Origin: Neisseriaceae bacterium
Lineage (GTDB): Bacteria; Pseudomonadota; Gammaproteobacteria; Burkholderiales; Neisseriaceae
Length of the DNA: 64,000 nt
Assembly: GCA_016864895.1 (NCBI GenBank)
Contig: CP046107.1
Span: forward strand, 744,001 to 808,000
Reading direction: 5' to 3'
Part shown: in pieces, positions 46,548 to 56,609 of the stretch
Position numbering within the stretch: the first letter of the stretch is position 1
Layout of the letters: each line of letters opens with the position of its first letter
Position numbers and translations under genes: made by a program
The notes under the pieces: generated by a model
The model's database searches: none
What the model saw: only the letters and a program-made list of their open reading frames with translations
What the model was told of the DNA's origin: nothing

Positions 46548-47951
46548 TTAACGACTTGACTTCTTGATATTTTGAATCTTATTACTTTTTTTAATCATTT
46601 TAGGTGACTTAATTTTTTTATTTTTTTTATTAGATACCTTAACAATACCACTCATCCTTGATTTGTAATTAGAAAATTTACTTGATTTTCTATAAGCAAT
46701 ACTTTTATTTTTAGAAAAAGATACAGGTGATTCAAATTCATTTAAACTGAGTATTGAGAATTGATCTGAAGGTAATTCGGAAATGCTATCACCTTTTGGA
46801 ACTTTAAAGAAAACAGTTTTCCCAGCAGGAATAGTTCCTGAACTAAAATTATTATAACCATGTAAATCTTTTACAGAAATGTTAAGTACCTTTGATATTT
46901 CTCCAATGGGTTGAGCATTCCGTAGTTTCAAGGCATACCAGTTCGATTGATCTTTCTTCACCATAAGATTATAGTTGTCAAAAAAACGACGATAACTACT
47001 CCTCGGTATTAATAAATTACGATTATTATTTGGTATATAAATAGCCGCTTTATAGCTAGGATTAAGGTTTTGAATCTCAGATAATGGAACATTAGCCAAC
47101 TGAGCTATAGTATGTAATGCTATAGGATGACTAATTTTTACATTCTCAAAATAAGGCTTATTAATCAAATTAACTAAAGACAAATGATATGCCTTATGAT
47201 TTTTAATAATATTTCTTACTGCTAATAACTTAGGTACATAATTGGTTGTTTCTTTAGGTAATCTTAGATTATCAAAACTAGGCAATAAACCTTTTGCTTG
47301 CGCCTGATTTATAGCTTTTTGCACCCTATTTTCGCCTGCATTATAAGCAGCAATTGCCAATGACCAATCACCAAACAAACTATACAAATATTCTAAATAG
47401 TCTAGAGCAGCCATAGTAGCCGCATAAAAATCATCTCGACCATCATATAAGTTGGTTAAATCAAGTCCATAGCGCTTACCAGTTGCTGGCATAAATTGCC
47501 AAATGCCCTTTGCCCCTACATGGGACTTAACACCAGGGGTAAAACGACTTTCTATAAACGGTAACAAAGCGATCTCACCTGGCATATTTCTTCTTAACAC
47601 TTCTTTGATGATAAAATGCATATAAGGTGCACTTCTTATTAAAGTTTGATTAAAATATTCAGGATGTGTGATAAAGGATTCTTCATATCTTCGGATCAAA
47701 TCAGGTCGAACATCATCAACATGAAACATCTTAGTTAATTGATTAATTAAGTTAAGATCAATATCTTGAGAATTAATATTTTTATTTAATGGTTGTGTAT
47801 TTAAAAAAACAATATACCCCTCTATATTCTCAGATATCTCTCGATTTATGGCAGACTCTTTACTTATTTGTGTATTTGTTGCATAGTAATACTGGCTAAA
47901 CAATAAACCAAGCACAGGAACCCAATTTATCAATCTCCTGATCTGTTTCAT
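46548..47951 (-). CDS. mltD: Membrane-bound lytic murein transglycosylase D-like protein
   Basis: A 467-residue exported GH23 transglycosylase. The N terminus is a signal segment (WVPVLGLLFSQYYYA) without a clear lipobox. The catalytic glutamate is in LPFIESRFTPGVKSHVGAKG, followed by IWQFMPATGKRYGL and AIAAYNAGENRVQKA. After the catalytic domain come two LysM-like regions (around LNPSYKAAIYIPNNNRNLLI and WYALKLRNAQPIGEISKVLN). The last 45 residues are a strongly basic Lys/Ser tail, perhaps binding teichoic-like or nucleic polymers; that is speculative. It lies 31 bases downstream of rho on the same strand. Confidence 0.92.
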   Translation of the reverse strand: MKQIRRLINWVPVLGLLFSQYYYATNTQISKESAINREISENIEGYIVFLNTQPLNKNINSQDIDLNLINQLTKMFHVDDVRPDLIRRYEESFITHPEYFNQTLIRSAPYMHFIIKEVLRRNMPGEIALLPFIESRFTPGVKSHVGAKGIWQFMPATGKRYGLDLTNLYDGRDDFYAATMAALDYLEYLYSLFGDWSLAIAAYNAGENRVQKAINQAQAKGLLPSFDNLRLPKETTNYVPKLLAVRNIIKNHKAYHLSLVNLINKPYFENVKISHPIALHTIAQLANVPLSEIQNLNPSYKAAIYIPNNNRNLLIPRSSYRRFFDNYNLMVKKDQSNWYALKLRNAQPIGEISKVLNISVKDLHGYNNFSSGTIPAGKTVFFKVPKGDSISELPSDQFSILSLNEFESPVSFSKNKSIAYRKSSKFSNYKSRMSGIVKVSNKKNKKIKSPKMIKKSNKIQNIKKSSR

Positions 47952-47982
47952 ATTTTAGTATCCTAATTTAAGTCTATCACTA

Positions 47983-49248
47983 TTACTTACCCTTCATGAG
48001 TTCAAAAAAATCAGCATTACCCTTAGAACGTTTTAACTTATCTAGTAAAAATTCCATGGCTTCTACATCATCCATCGGATGTAAGAATTTACGTAGTAGC
48101 CACATTTTTTGTAACTCATCATTTGGAACCAGTAATTCTTCCTTTCGAGTACCAGATCTATTAATACTAATAGCAGGAAATACTCTTTTTTCAGCTAAAC
48201 GTCTCTCTAAATGCAATTCTAGATTACCCGTACCTTTAAACTCCTCATAAATCACATCATCCATCCTACTGCCAGTTTCAACCAAAGCTGTTGCAATAAT
48301 GGTTAATGAACCACCCTCTTCTATATTTCGAGCAGCGCCAAAAAAACGTTTAGGTCGATGTAATGCATTAGCATCTACACCTCCAGTTAAAATTTTTCCG
48401 GAAGCGGGGGCAACAGTATTGTAAGCTCTTGCCAATCTCGTAATAGAGTCTAGTAAAATGACTACATCCTTCTTATGTTCAACTAAACGTTTAGCTTTTT
48501 CAATCACCATCTCTGCTACTTGAACATGTCTCTGTGCTGGTTCATCAAACGTAGAAGCAACAACTTCACCTCTCACCGAACGACTCATGTCAGTGACTTC
48601 TTCAGGCCGTTCATCTATCAACAAAACCATTAATTCGACATCTGGATAGTTGGCTGTTATAGAATATGCTATTTTTTGTAGCATAACAGTCTTTCCTGTC
48701 TTAGGGGGCGCTACCAACAATGCTCTTTGACCACAACCAATAGGAGCAATTAAATCAATCGCTCGTCCAGTTAGATTTTCATCATTTGGCTTATCTGACT
48801 CCAGTACTATTCTAGAAGTAGGGAACAGAGGTGTCAAATTTTCAAACAATATCTTATGTTTACAAAGCTCTGGATCATCACCATTAATAATATCAGGCTT
48901 AACTAAAGCAAAATAGCGTTCTCCATCTTTAGGTGCTCTCACACCGCCTTCAATAGTATCTCCTGTTTGTAAATTAAAACGTCGAATCTGACTGGGACTG
49001 ACGTAAATGTCATCAGGACTGGCCAAATAGGAAGTATCGGCACTTCTTAAAAAACCAAATCCATCAGGTAGGATTTCTAGGGTTCCTTTACCAGTAAAAC
49101 TCTGTCCATTTTTAACAAATTGTCTGACGATTGCAAAAACTAAATCTTGCTTTCTAAAACGGTTAGGGTTTTCTATTTCAAGTGATTCTGCCATCTCCAA
49201 TAGCCGAGAGACGTGCAAATTCTGTAATTCTGATACATGCATAGTCAT
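47983..49248 (-). CDS. rho: Transcription termination factor Rho
   Basis: Rho is the hexameric RNA helicase ending many transcripts. The 421-residue protein has the N-terminal RNA-binding cold-shock-like domain ([19 protein letters not shown]), Walker A APPKTGKT at 180-187, Walker [17 protein letters not shown] and the Q/R-loop motifs [20 protein letters not shown]. The C terminus ELMKGK is normal. The start could be Met3 (MHVSELQ) by comparison with neisserial Rho; neither Met has a strong ribosome site. Nothing suggests loss of function. Confidence 0.98.
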   Translation of the reverse strand: MTMHVSELQNLHVSRLLEMAESLEIENPNRFRKQDLVFAIVRQFVKNGQSFTGKGTLEILPDGFGFLRSADTSYLASPDDIYVSPSQIRRFNLQTGDTIEGGVRAPKDGERYFALVKPDIINGDDPELCKHKILFENLTPLFPTSRIVLESDKPNDENLTGRAIDLIAPIGCGQRALLVAPPKTGKTVMLQKIAYSITANYPDVELMVLLIDERPEEVTDMSRSVRGEVVASTFDEPAQRHVQVAEMVIEKAKRLVEHKKDVVILLDSITRLARAYNTVAPASGKILTGGVDANALHRPKRFFGAARNIEEGGSLTIIATALVETGSRMDDVIYEEFKGTGNLELHLERRLAEKRVFPAISINRSGTRKEELLVPNDELQKMWLLRKFLHPMDDVEAMEFLLDKLKRSKGNADFFELMKGK

Positions 49249-49534
49249 AAATAATTCTTGAGTTTAATTTTGATTTAATAAAACAATGACAACCTTGTCC
49301 GAGATGTGTAAACTCTCACGAGCACACGCGAAAATCTGCCCTTCTTGATCCTTTCATCATATCTTTAAGTTATAGGGAATGTCAACAAAACTGATTAGAA
49401 AAAATATAATATCGAATAAATAAATATTAACTATATGTTTTTTATATATTTTCATTTTGGTAAAAAGTTTCTATTTTATTTATTTAATTTCTCATCTATA
49501 CTCTAAGGTGTGTGATTTGCTCAAAGGAGGATAT

Positions 49535-50014
49535 ATGATTTTCAATTTTGAAACTGCTGCTATTATAGATACAATACCGGACACTCCTTCCTGTGAAACT
49601 CAATTTCAGATTTACGGGAAAAGGAAAAAATTTTCAGGGCCTATTAGGACAATTAAATGCTTTAGAGATAATGGACTAGTAAAAAAGATTATGAGTTCTC
49701 CTTCAAAAGGTGAAGTGTTAGTCATTGATGGAAATGCTTCTTATTTTAGTGCATTGATGGGAGGTATGATTGCTAAAGCTGGTATGGATAATGGTTGGGC
49801 AGGTGTTATTATCAATGGAGTCATTCGTGACTCTGTAGAAATTGACCAAATGTATTTTGGGGTAAAAGCACTGGGCACCAACCCAAAAAAAAGTAGTAAA
49901 GAAGGAATAGGTGAATTGGATATCCCCGTAACCTTTGGTCATGTCACTTTCCAACCGGGCTATTATGTGTATAGCGACGAAGATGGTATTTTAGTAACCA
50001 CACACCTTGTATAA
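49535..50014 (+). CDS. rraA: RraA family protein (putative regulator of RNase E)
   Basis: The ATG at 49535 follows AAAGGAGG and gives 159 residues; in-frame sequence upstream is not needed. The family's compact fold shows VIDGNASYFSALMGGMIAKA, NGWAGVIINGVIRDSVEID and LGTNPKKSSKEGIGELDIPV. Family members either inhibit RNase E or act as 4-hydroxy-4-methyl-2-oxoglutarate aldolases; the IRD arginine/aspartate pair shared by both is present, so the function cannot be separated by sequence alone. It is divergent from rho and single. Confidence 0.88.
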   Translation: MIFNFETAAIIDTIPDTPSCETQFQIYGKRKKFSGPIRTIKCFRDNGLVKKIMSSPSKGEVLVIDGNASYFSALMGGMIAKAGMDNGWAGVIINGVIRDSVEIDQMYFGVKALGTNPKKSSKEGIGELDIPVTFGHVTFQPGYYVYSDEDGILVTTHLV

Positions 50015-50142
50015 GAATTACAGTGAATGGTAGTGATTTGATTATCACATCACTTGTATTTAGTAACATGATATTCATTTGTCTCTGTCCATTCCTCCTG
50101 TAACACAAAAACCTATAAATATAGGATAACTGTTCGATTTTT

Positions 50143-50211
50143 GGTTTTTTTTGATATGATAATTTCAATATTTATTTCTAATTCATATAAACTTAAATTA
50201 TCAAAAAAACC
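50143..50211. repeat. Long inverted repeat downstream of nhaP2
   Basis: GGTTTTTTTTGAT...ATAATTT at 50143-50165 pairs with AAATTATCAAAAAAACC at 50195-50211, with a few unpaired bases and a 29-base loop. It lies between the ends of rraA and nhaP2 and may terminate either transcript. Confidence 0.5.
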
Positions 50212-50274
50212 TCTGGCTATGAATAGAACTTAAGTTTTTCACTTTAATACAATATTATTTTAATAATAGATGTT

Positions 50275-52011
50275 CTAAGAAGGAATTTTGAGATACAGTT
50301 GAGTTATTTTATTATTTTCATCTGTATCTTTTACCGTCAGATAAAATCCATCTCCCAAAGGTACTCTATCACCAGCAGAAGGTAAAGAGTCGAGCTCTCT
50401 CTTAACATAATCACTCGCAGTTAGCTCTTTAGAGACATCATCCAAATTAATACCATACGCTACTGCTAAATCTTGCATCAATAAATCTCTATCTACATTA
50501 AATTCACCGTAAAACTTCAAATTCTCACTAAATTCCTGTCCCATATTATTAAATCTTCTTGCAAGACTTTCTGAGGCTTCTGCTGGAGCCACATACCAAA
50601 TAAAATCTTTTTCTTGCATTTGGGTACTAAACTTAGTATCTACCAATTCATCATCTCTTAACATGGAAAAAAAACGAATACTTTCGTCACCCACTTCCCT
50701 ACCCAGCTTAAAAGGGTTTTTACCAATAGCTTCTGAACCCTTCTGTACCTTATAACCAAATAAATCAACAACAGCTTTATCACCTACCCAAATAGCTTGC
50801 GTGGCATTGGCGCCAATCTTAGCTGGTAGTGTAACTTTAAATAATTTTGCCATATATGGGATCGTAGATCCTTGAATAATCAAGGAAAAAATTACAATTG
50901 CAAAACCAATATCGAACAAAAAGTAAGCATCTTTTACGCCCATCATTACTGGTAAAATAGCCAGAGTCACAGGCACTGCACCTCTTAAGCCAACCCAACT
51001 TATGTAATACTTCTCATTTTTAGTAAAATTAAAAAACATCAAACTTGTCCAAACTGCAAAAGGTCTGGCTACAAAAATTAAAAGTAGCGCAATTAACATA
51101 GCACTCGGTGCTGAAGAAATAAGTCGATCAACCGACACAAGCAAACCCAGTACCAAAAACATGGATGCTTGTGCTAACCAGGCTAATCCATCTGTCACAC
51201 TTAATACGTAACCGATTTTATTTCTTTGTAAATTTCCAATTATAATACCAGAAATATAGACAGATAAAAAACCACTTCCTCCTGATAGATTAGTTAATGC
51301 AAAAACTAATAAACCACCGGAAACAACTAAAAGAGCATATAATCCTTGTGGTAAAGATATGCGTACCAAAGTAATGCCTAAAATAATACCACCAACAATG
51401 CCTACAACAAACCCAAGACTTAGCTGTTGCACTAACATTAATAGTATAGAACTAAAACTAGTTATGTCTGGTTGTAAAATCAATTCGATTAAAATGGTCA
51501 CTAATAAAATAGCCATAGGATCATTGGCTCCTGATTCAATTTCCAAAGTTGCCTTAACTTTATCTATCAATCTAACGCCACTATTTCTCAATAAACCAAA
51601 TACAGCAGCTGCATCAGTTGAACCAACAATAGCCGCAATTAAGAATCCCATCTTCCAATCTTTATTAACTGGTAATAAAAAGGTAGCAAACACACCTAAG
51701 CAAAGTACTGTTGCTATTACCCCCCAAGTTGCCAATACCCCTGCTGGTTTTAATACCATTTTGATGCTCTGTAATTTAGTATTTAGCCCACCATCCAACA
51801 AAATTACTGCTAAACAGAGTTGGCTGACAAAAGTGGCTAAATAAAAATTATTAAATTTGATACCTCCTATCCCATCTTCTCCCGCTAGCATTCCAACAAA
51901 TAGAAAAATTAACAGGAAAGGGAACCCAATTCTCGCGGATAAAGTAGTTGCAATAATACTAAAAAAAAGTAATGCCCCAAATAAGAGAAAAAAAGCATTA
52001 ATGGTACCCAT
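50275..52011 (-). CDS. nhaP2: Potassium/proton antiporter NhaP2 (CvrA) family
   Basis: A CPA1-type K+(Na+)/H+ antiporter used in cell volume and pH control. The 578-residue length equals that of E. coli NhaP2. Twelve or more spans are present, with GSTDAAAVFGLLR and the ion-binding ESGANDPMAILL motif, and GLRGAVPVTLAI towards the end of the transport domain. A cytosolic RCK_C-like segment (FGYKVQKGSEAIGKNPFKLG) and a CorC/HlyC-like C-terminal module (DGFYLTVKDTD) follow. It is the last gene of a minus-strand row with pcs, ackA and the NlpC/P60 gene. Confidence 0.93.
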   Translation of the reverse strand: MGTINAFFLLFGALLFFSIIATTLSARIGFPFLLIFLFVGMLAGEDGIGGIKFNNFYLATFVSQLCLAVILLDGGLNTKLQSIKMVLKPAGVLATWGVIATVLCLGVFATFLLPVNKDWKMGFLIAAIVGSTDAAAVFGLLRNSGVRLIDKVKATLEIESGANDPMAILLVTILIELILQPDITSFSSILLMLVQQLSLGFVVGIVGGIILGITLVRISLPQGLYALLVVSGGLLVFALTNLSGGSGFLSVYISGIIIGNLQRNKIGYVLSVTDGLAWLAQASMFLVLGLLVSVDRLISSAPSAMLIALLLIFVARPFAVWTSLMFFNFTKNEKYYISWVGLRGAVPVTLAILPVMMGVKDAYFLFDIGFAIVIFSLIIQGSTIPYMAKLFKVTLPAKIGANATQAIWVGDKAVVDLFGYKVQKGSEAIGKNPFKLGREVGDESIRFFSMLRDDELVDTKFSTQMQEKDFIWYVAPAEASESLARRFNNMGQEFSENLKFYGEFNVDRDLLMQDLAVAYGINLDDVSKELTASDYVKRELDSLPSAGDRVPLGDGFYLTVKDTDENNKITQLYLKIPS

Positions 52012-52074
52012 AAATTTTTTGTTTCTAAGTAAATTAATTAAAATGGAGCCGGATCAAGAAATAAACTCATTTGC

Positions 52075-52794
52075 TCATTGATTATTATTTTTAAACCAAG
52101 TTCGCCATAAACACACAACGAAAATATACAGTGAACTCACCCACCATAATATCCAAACAATATCATTCCCTCCCGTACTGATATGATCATTGGCCAAAAT
52201 CAAACTAGTAGCAAACCATATACCTGTTGCTAAAATATTTAATGGCATCAATTCCTTAACCCTAAAAGGATGTAGAAATTTTATTTTTGAAAAGGTTAAT
52301 ACACAAAGAACTAAACAAACGATTAAATTAAACCAAAAGCCCATGTCTAGCAAATAAAAATACAAAGCGACTATATTCCAAGTTGCGGGGAACCCAACAA
52401 AGTAGTTATCAGTACTCTTCATCCCTATATTCGAAAAACAGTACAAAGAACTAATCAGAATACACCCTAAAATAAATAGGGTAGTATTCTCAGGGAATGG
52501 TACATAGTAATACATAAATAACACAGGAATAAAAACATAAGTTAGATAGTCTGTAATTAAATCCAATACTGATCCATCTACCTGGGGTAAAATATTTTTA
52601 ACATTAAATTTACGTGCTAATGTCCCATCTATGCCGTCTATAATTAATGAAACTGCTAACCAAAAAATACAAGCAACAGGATTATCATTAACAATCGAAA
52701 GCAAGGCCAAAGCTGCCAAGACAACGCCAGTGGCAGTAAATAAATGTACTGCCCAGGCCACAGTTTTTTGTACTGGTGAATCGCTTAAAGTCAT
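52075..52794 (-). CDS. pcs: Phosphatidylcholine synthase
   Basis: Pcs condenses CDP-diacylglycerol directly with choline to give phosphatidylcholine in the inner membrane. The 239-residue multi-span protein has the CDP-alcohol phosphotransferase motif in its Pcs-specific form: Asp53, Asp56, Gly57, Ala60 and Arg61 in DGIDGTLARKF, then LPQVDGSVLDLITDY with Asp73, Asp78 and Asp82. TDNYFVGFPATWNIVALYF is another Pcs hallmark. It is distinct from the PssA at 60191. Choline must be imported. It sits 72 bases after ackA and 63 bases before nhaP2 on the same strand. Confidence 0.9.
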   Translation of the reverse strand: MTLSDSPVQKTVAWAVHLFTATGVVLAALALLSIVNDNPVACIFWLAVSLIIDGIDGTLARKFNVKNILPQVDGSVLDLITDYLTYVFIPVLFMYYYVPFPENTTLFILGCILISSLYCFSNIGMKSTDNYFVGFPATWNIVALYFYLLDMGFWFNLIVCLVLCVLTFSKIKFLHPFRVKELMPLNILATGIWFATSLILANDHISTGGNDIVWILWWVSSLYIFVVCLWRTWFKNNNQ

Positions 52795-52866
52795 ATTCAG
52801 TCTTACTCAATTTAATAACTCAATAATTCTAACAGAAAATAATACAATTCATGACATTTTATCAAT

Positions 52867-54069
52867 CTAACACGTAAATCCAACCAATCTAGCTGTATCT
52901 CTGGCAATCATTAATTCTTCGTTAGTTGCCACTACTAAAGCAATTGGATCACTACCTTCTTGACTAATTAAGCTCACTTCACCAGATGGTAATTTTTCGT
53001 TAGCCTCATTATCAATTCTAAAACCAAAGATCTTCAGCTGTTCTAACACTTCTCGTCGAATAATGACTGAATTCTGCCCGATACCACCTGTAAATACGAA
53101 AGCGTCTATTCCTCCCATAGCCACAATCATACCAGCTGCCAATTTTGCTATTCTATATACAAACATATCAATTGCTAATTGGGCTCGCGTATTTCCTTCT
53201 TGTGCAGCCTCTGTAATGGTTCTTAGATCACTTGAAATCCCCGAAATTCCCGTTAGGCCACTTTTCTTATTCAACAAATCTGTAATTTCTTGGATATCCA
53301 TATTCAAATTATCATGCAAGAAAGAAAAAATACTGGGATCAATATCACCACTTCTTGTCCCCATGATTAAACCTTCTAAAGGCGTTAATCCCATTGTAGT
53401 ATCAACAGATTTCCCATCTTTAATGGCACATAATGAAGCCCCATTCCCCAGATGCGCAACTAACATGCGACTAACAGATATATCATGATTTGCTAAAAAT
53501 TGGTTAGTTCTATCACTAACATAACGATAACTAGTTCCATGCATTCCATATTTTCTAATACTATATTTTTCATAATACTCATAAGGAATAGCATATAAAT
53601 AAGCTTTCTCAGGCATAGTCTGATGATAGGCAGTATCGAAAACACCCACATGAGGTATGTTATCAAAAGCCTTCATTGCCACTCGAACACCTGTTAAATT
53701 AGCAGGTGTATGTAAAGGAGCCAAAGCCTTATGTTTCTCCACAACATCAAGAACTGTTTGTGTAATAATTTGCGATTCTTTAAAACATTCCGCACCATGC
53801 ACAAGTCGGTGTCCCACAGCCTTAATTAAGTGGTTTAAGTTTCTTTCCTTAAGACTTTGCATCAAAACATCAACTGCCCCCTCGTGAGTTGGATTATCTG
53901 ATAAATCAACTAATGTTTTCTGCCCTTGATAATCAATATTAAGATAAGCATCTGGTAAATTTAACTTTTCCGCTAAATAACTAATAACTACATTACCTGA
54001 TTGATAATCAATAACAGCACCTTTTAGGGACGAGCTTCCACAATTAAACGATAAAATTAAATTTTCCAT
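52867..54069 (-). CDS. ackA: Acetate kinase
   Basis: AckA interconverts acetate plus ATP and acetyl phosphate plus ADP. The 400-residue protein shows SFNCGSSSLKGAVID at the N terminus, VGHRLVHG, VFDTAYHQTMP, VAHLGNGASLCAI and FTGGIGQNS, all family motifs with the catalytic Asp and Arg regions kept. The ribosome site is AAGGAGG. pta is not adjacent, unlike in many bacteria. The NlpC/P60 gene lies 41 bases upstream on the same strand. Confidence 0.97.
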   Translation of the reverse strand: MENLILSFNCGSSSLKGAVIDYQSGNVVISYLAEKLNLPDAYLNIDYQGQKTLVDLSDNPTHEGAVDVLMQSLKERNLNHLIKAVGHRLVHGAECFKESQIITQTVLDVVEKHKALAPLHTPANLTGVRVAMKAFDNIPHVGVFDTAYHQTMPEKAYLYAIPYEYYEKYSIRKYGMHGTSYRYVSDRTNQFLANHDISVSRMLVAHLGNGASLCAIKDGKSVDTTMGLTPLEGLIMGTRSGDIDPSIFSFLHDNLNMDIQEITDLLNKKSGLTGISGISSDLRTITEAAQEGNTRAQLAIDMFVYRIAKLAAGMIVAMGGIDAFVFTGGIGQNSVIIRREVLEQLKIFGFRIDNEANEKLPSGEVSLISQEGSDPIALVVATNEELMIARDTARLVGFTC

Positions 54070-54110
54070 ATTTGATCCTCCTTAAATATTAAAATTGTTT
54101 AAAGTCAATT

Positions 54111-54650
54111 TTATTTAACAAAATAAGTCCTAGCGCCTGTGAACTTCTTGCGCCAATAGGGGCTGTTTAAATAACCTATTTGTACGTAACTCCTAACATT
54201 GGGTGCATGCACAAATCTATCATGTCCTAAATAAATACCTACATGCGAATACTTCTGGCCAGTAGTGTTAAAAAATACTAAGTCACCAATTTTTAATTGG
54301 TTTTTACTAATAGGAATACCTGCATTAGCCATCTCACGAGCTGTTCTTGGAAGACTGATATGTACCGTATTCTGGTAAACATTTAAGACCAGTCCACTAC
54401 AATCGAACCCTGAATTTCGGCTACTCCCACCATAAGTATAAGGCATACCTAGTAAACTCATGGTATACATGACAATCTCCGGATAAGCTTGCTGATAAGA
54501 AACATGTGCTATCCTCACAGATGGGTTGGATCGACCATCTCCCAAGTAGACTGAATGATTGCCTGTTACTGATTCTGTAACATTCACACAGGCAACTAAA
54601 AAAGTCGAGATTATTAATAATAAAATCTCATGCTTTACTATCATTTTCAT
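54111..54650 (-). CDS. NlpC/P60 family peptidoglycan hydrolase, lipoprotein
   Basis: A 179-residue C40 peptidase with a lipoprotein signal (ILLLIISTFLVAC, Cys21). The catalytic Cys84 is in SGFDCSGLVLNVY, with His136 (YSHVGIYLG) and His148 (DRFVHAPNV). It is a paralogue of the protein at 20870-21424: both share the GG-(N)-x-SG-x-DCSG and LPRTAR segments, but that one is secreted without a lipobox. It heads the minus-strand row NlpC/P60-ackA-pcs-nhaP2. Confidence 0.93.
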   Translation of the reverse strand: MKMIVKHEILLLIISTFLVACVNVTESVTGNHSVYLGDGRSNPSVRIAHVSYQQAYPEIVMYTMSLLGMPYTYGGSSRNSGFDCSGLVLNVYQNTVHISLPRTAREMANAGIPISKNQLKIGDLVFFNTTGQKYSHVGIYLGHDRFVHAPNVRSYVQIGYLNSPYWRKKFTGARTYFVK

Positions 54651-55504
54651 AAATTTTTAACCTACTAATTTTGAATTTGGGTTACTAGCATCATCTCAAT
54701 ATATTATTTCATCATACTGGAATAAGCTGGTTCTAAGAATAAATCCGTAGAGTAACTTTGGCTACAGCTTCTCATTTAACACTCTAAACTCTCATCACTT
54801 TGAGCTGTATTTATCTTGAAAGGTTAACACCTAGTGCTTGATACAATTGTCCTAAACCATCACTTTTCTAGCAACTGCTAATATCTAATAATCAGTAGCA
54901 CTAAACTAATGTACCTTAAACATTTTTTCACCCAAGACATGTTTAATCAAATACAGCCCGTATGAATGGCATTTAATTCCTTTCTCATGGCCAAAGTAAT
55001 CCTTAAACGATTACTAATATACACCAATCATAATTAATACCTAATTACCAGTATCACTTATCATGTATCTAAAATTAGAATAACATCAATAACTTCTAGA
55101 AAAAATTCAGAATATTGTTGCACTCCTTAAGAACATGATAATAATGAATAATTTAAAATTATCGGAATAGTCAATATTGGTAAAATCATATATACTAAAA
55201 TCAAAAAATAACCTATAAAATTAATAGACAGAGCATCTATATAAAGAATTTCTCAACACTGGAAACACTACTGACCTACTCCCGTCGTAATCAATCACCC
55301 TAGAACCAAACTCGAACAAATGGTAATAACACTATGGCAATTAAACATTCAACCTCAAATGAATCATGTATAAAATCTTAATTTATTTAATTATTACACA
55401 TAAAGAATATAAAGTTAAGCAACAAAAATACCTTTTCTGCTACTTTCATGAGATAATTGTCCTGAGCATTTTTTTGACCAGCTCAATTTAATTTAGGATA
55501 TCAC
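54651..55504. other. Gene-poor gap between the NlpC/P60 gene and xseB
   Basis: No supported gene in about 850 bases. On the minus strand 55010 down to 54906 is open and protein-like (KDYFGHEKGIKCHSYGLYLI, then HVLGEKMFKVH to a TAG), without a start. It may be the tail of a lost gene; family unknown. The xseB promoter was not resolved. Confidence 0.4.
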
Positions 55505-55729
55505 ATGAGTAAAGAACAACTTTCCTTTGAAAAAGCCATGAAAGAATTAGAAGATATTACTGCCAAAATGCAAGATAAAGATATCTGCTTGGAGGATTCT
55601 CTAACCTACTACCGACAGGGTGTTGAACTGATAAATTTTTGTCAAAAAAAATTAGTAGAGGTAGAACAAAAAATCGAAATATTAAATTCACAAAATGAGT
55701 TGGAGGATTTTAATCAAAATGGGCTCTGA
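55505..55729 (+). CDS. xseB: Exodeoxyribonuclease VII small subunit
   Basis: XseB is the small subunit of exonuclease VII, which degrades single-stranded DNA and works in repair. The 74-residue helical protein has SFEKAMKELEDITAKM near its N terminus and LEDSLTYYRQGVELINFCQ, the diagnostic family segment. Length is normal. It overlaps the ispA start, the usual proteobacterial xseB-ispA arrangement. dxs is not directly downstream. Confidence 0.95.
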   Translation: MSKEQLSFEKAMKELEDITAKMQDKDICLEDSLTYYRQGVELINFCQKKLVEVEQKIEILNSQNELEDFNQNGL

Positions 55730-56609
55730 ATTCATTACATGGATGAACAATCAGAAAAAACTCATCGAATCTATACTCAATGAGTATCTACCTAGTCCTG
55801 AATCAATACCCAATAATCTAAGCGAAGCCCTACGCTATGCGTTATTAGGAAAAGGTAAAAGAATTCGCCCCTTACTTGTCATAGCAGCTTCCGAAATTGG
55901 AGACACTGATCCCGAAGCTTTAAAACAATACATCGCTGCTGTTGAACTGATACATACCTACTCACTAATTCATGATGATTTACCTGCGATGGACAATGAT
56001 GACCTAAGGCATGGGAAACCTACCTGTCATAAAATTTATGGAGAAGGACTAGCCTTATTAGCAGGAGATACATTACAGACATTAGCTTTTGAGATTTTAA
56101 CTCAGAATAATCATCTACCTGCCTATCAAAATCTAGAAGCAATCAAACAATTAAGTTCTGCATGTGGATTCTATGGTATGGCGGGAGGACAAGCCTTAGA
56201 TTTGTCAAACACGAACAGACATATTACCTTGAAAGAGCTTACCATAATGCATCTAAAAAAAACAGGTGCACTAATAATTGCTTCAGTTCACCTAGGCCTA
56301 TTATCATGCCATAATTACCGAGATGATGTTGCTGTTGACCTAAAACAAGTAGCAGAAAAAATAGGTCTTGTATTTCAAATCATCGATGATATTCTTGACT
56401 ATGAGTCCTCAACAGAAGTTCTCGGCAAAACTGCTGGAAAAGATAAAAAATATAACAAACCTACATTTGTAAGTCTACTAGGTATAAGCGCTGCTAAGCA
56501 GTACGCTCACAACCTAACAGACGAAGCAATCTCTATCGCTGAAAATTATTTACCCAACAGCCAACATTTAATTGATATTGCTAATTTCATATTAAAACGT
56601 AATTTCTAA
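55719..56609 (+). CDS. ispA: Farnesyl diphosphate synthase (geranyltranstransferase)
   Basis: IspA makes FPP from IPP and DMAPP/GPP for undecaprenyl and quinone synthesis. The ATG at 55719 is preferred (296 residues); GGAGG lies 12 bases before it, within xseB. A Met at 55695 is also in frame. The first aspartate-rich motif is DDLPAMD at 86-92, and the second is FQIIDDILDYE. GKGKRIRPLLV at 45-55 is the IPP-binding segment. The gene's last base directly precedes the last base of ggt on the opposite strand. Confidence 0.96.
   Translation: MGSEFITWMNNQKKLIESILNEYLPSPESIPNNLSEALRYALLGKGKRIRPLLVIAASEIGDTDPEALKQYIAAVELIHTYSLIHDDLPAMDNDDLRHGKPTCHKIYGEGLALLAGDTLQTLAFEILTQNNHLPAYQNLEAIKQLSSACGFYGMAGGQALDLSNTNRHITLKELTIMHLKKTGALIIASVHLGLLSCHNYRDDVAVDLKQVAEKIGLVFQIIDDILDYESSTEVLGKTAGKDKKYNKPTFVSLLGISAAKQYAHNLTDEAISIAENYLPNSQHLIDIANFILKRNF

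Noticed and set aside
52075..52794. Second PssA instead of phosphatidylcholine synthase
   Set aside because: Motif spacing (LPxxDGxxLDxxxDY) and the TDNYFVGFPATWN segment are those of Pcs; the true PssA with exact PssA spacing is at 60191.
55010..55040. Possible start for the minus-strand open stretch ending at 54906
   Set aside because: Stops immediately upstream and no start codon or ribosome site, so it is noted only as a remnant.
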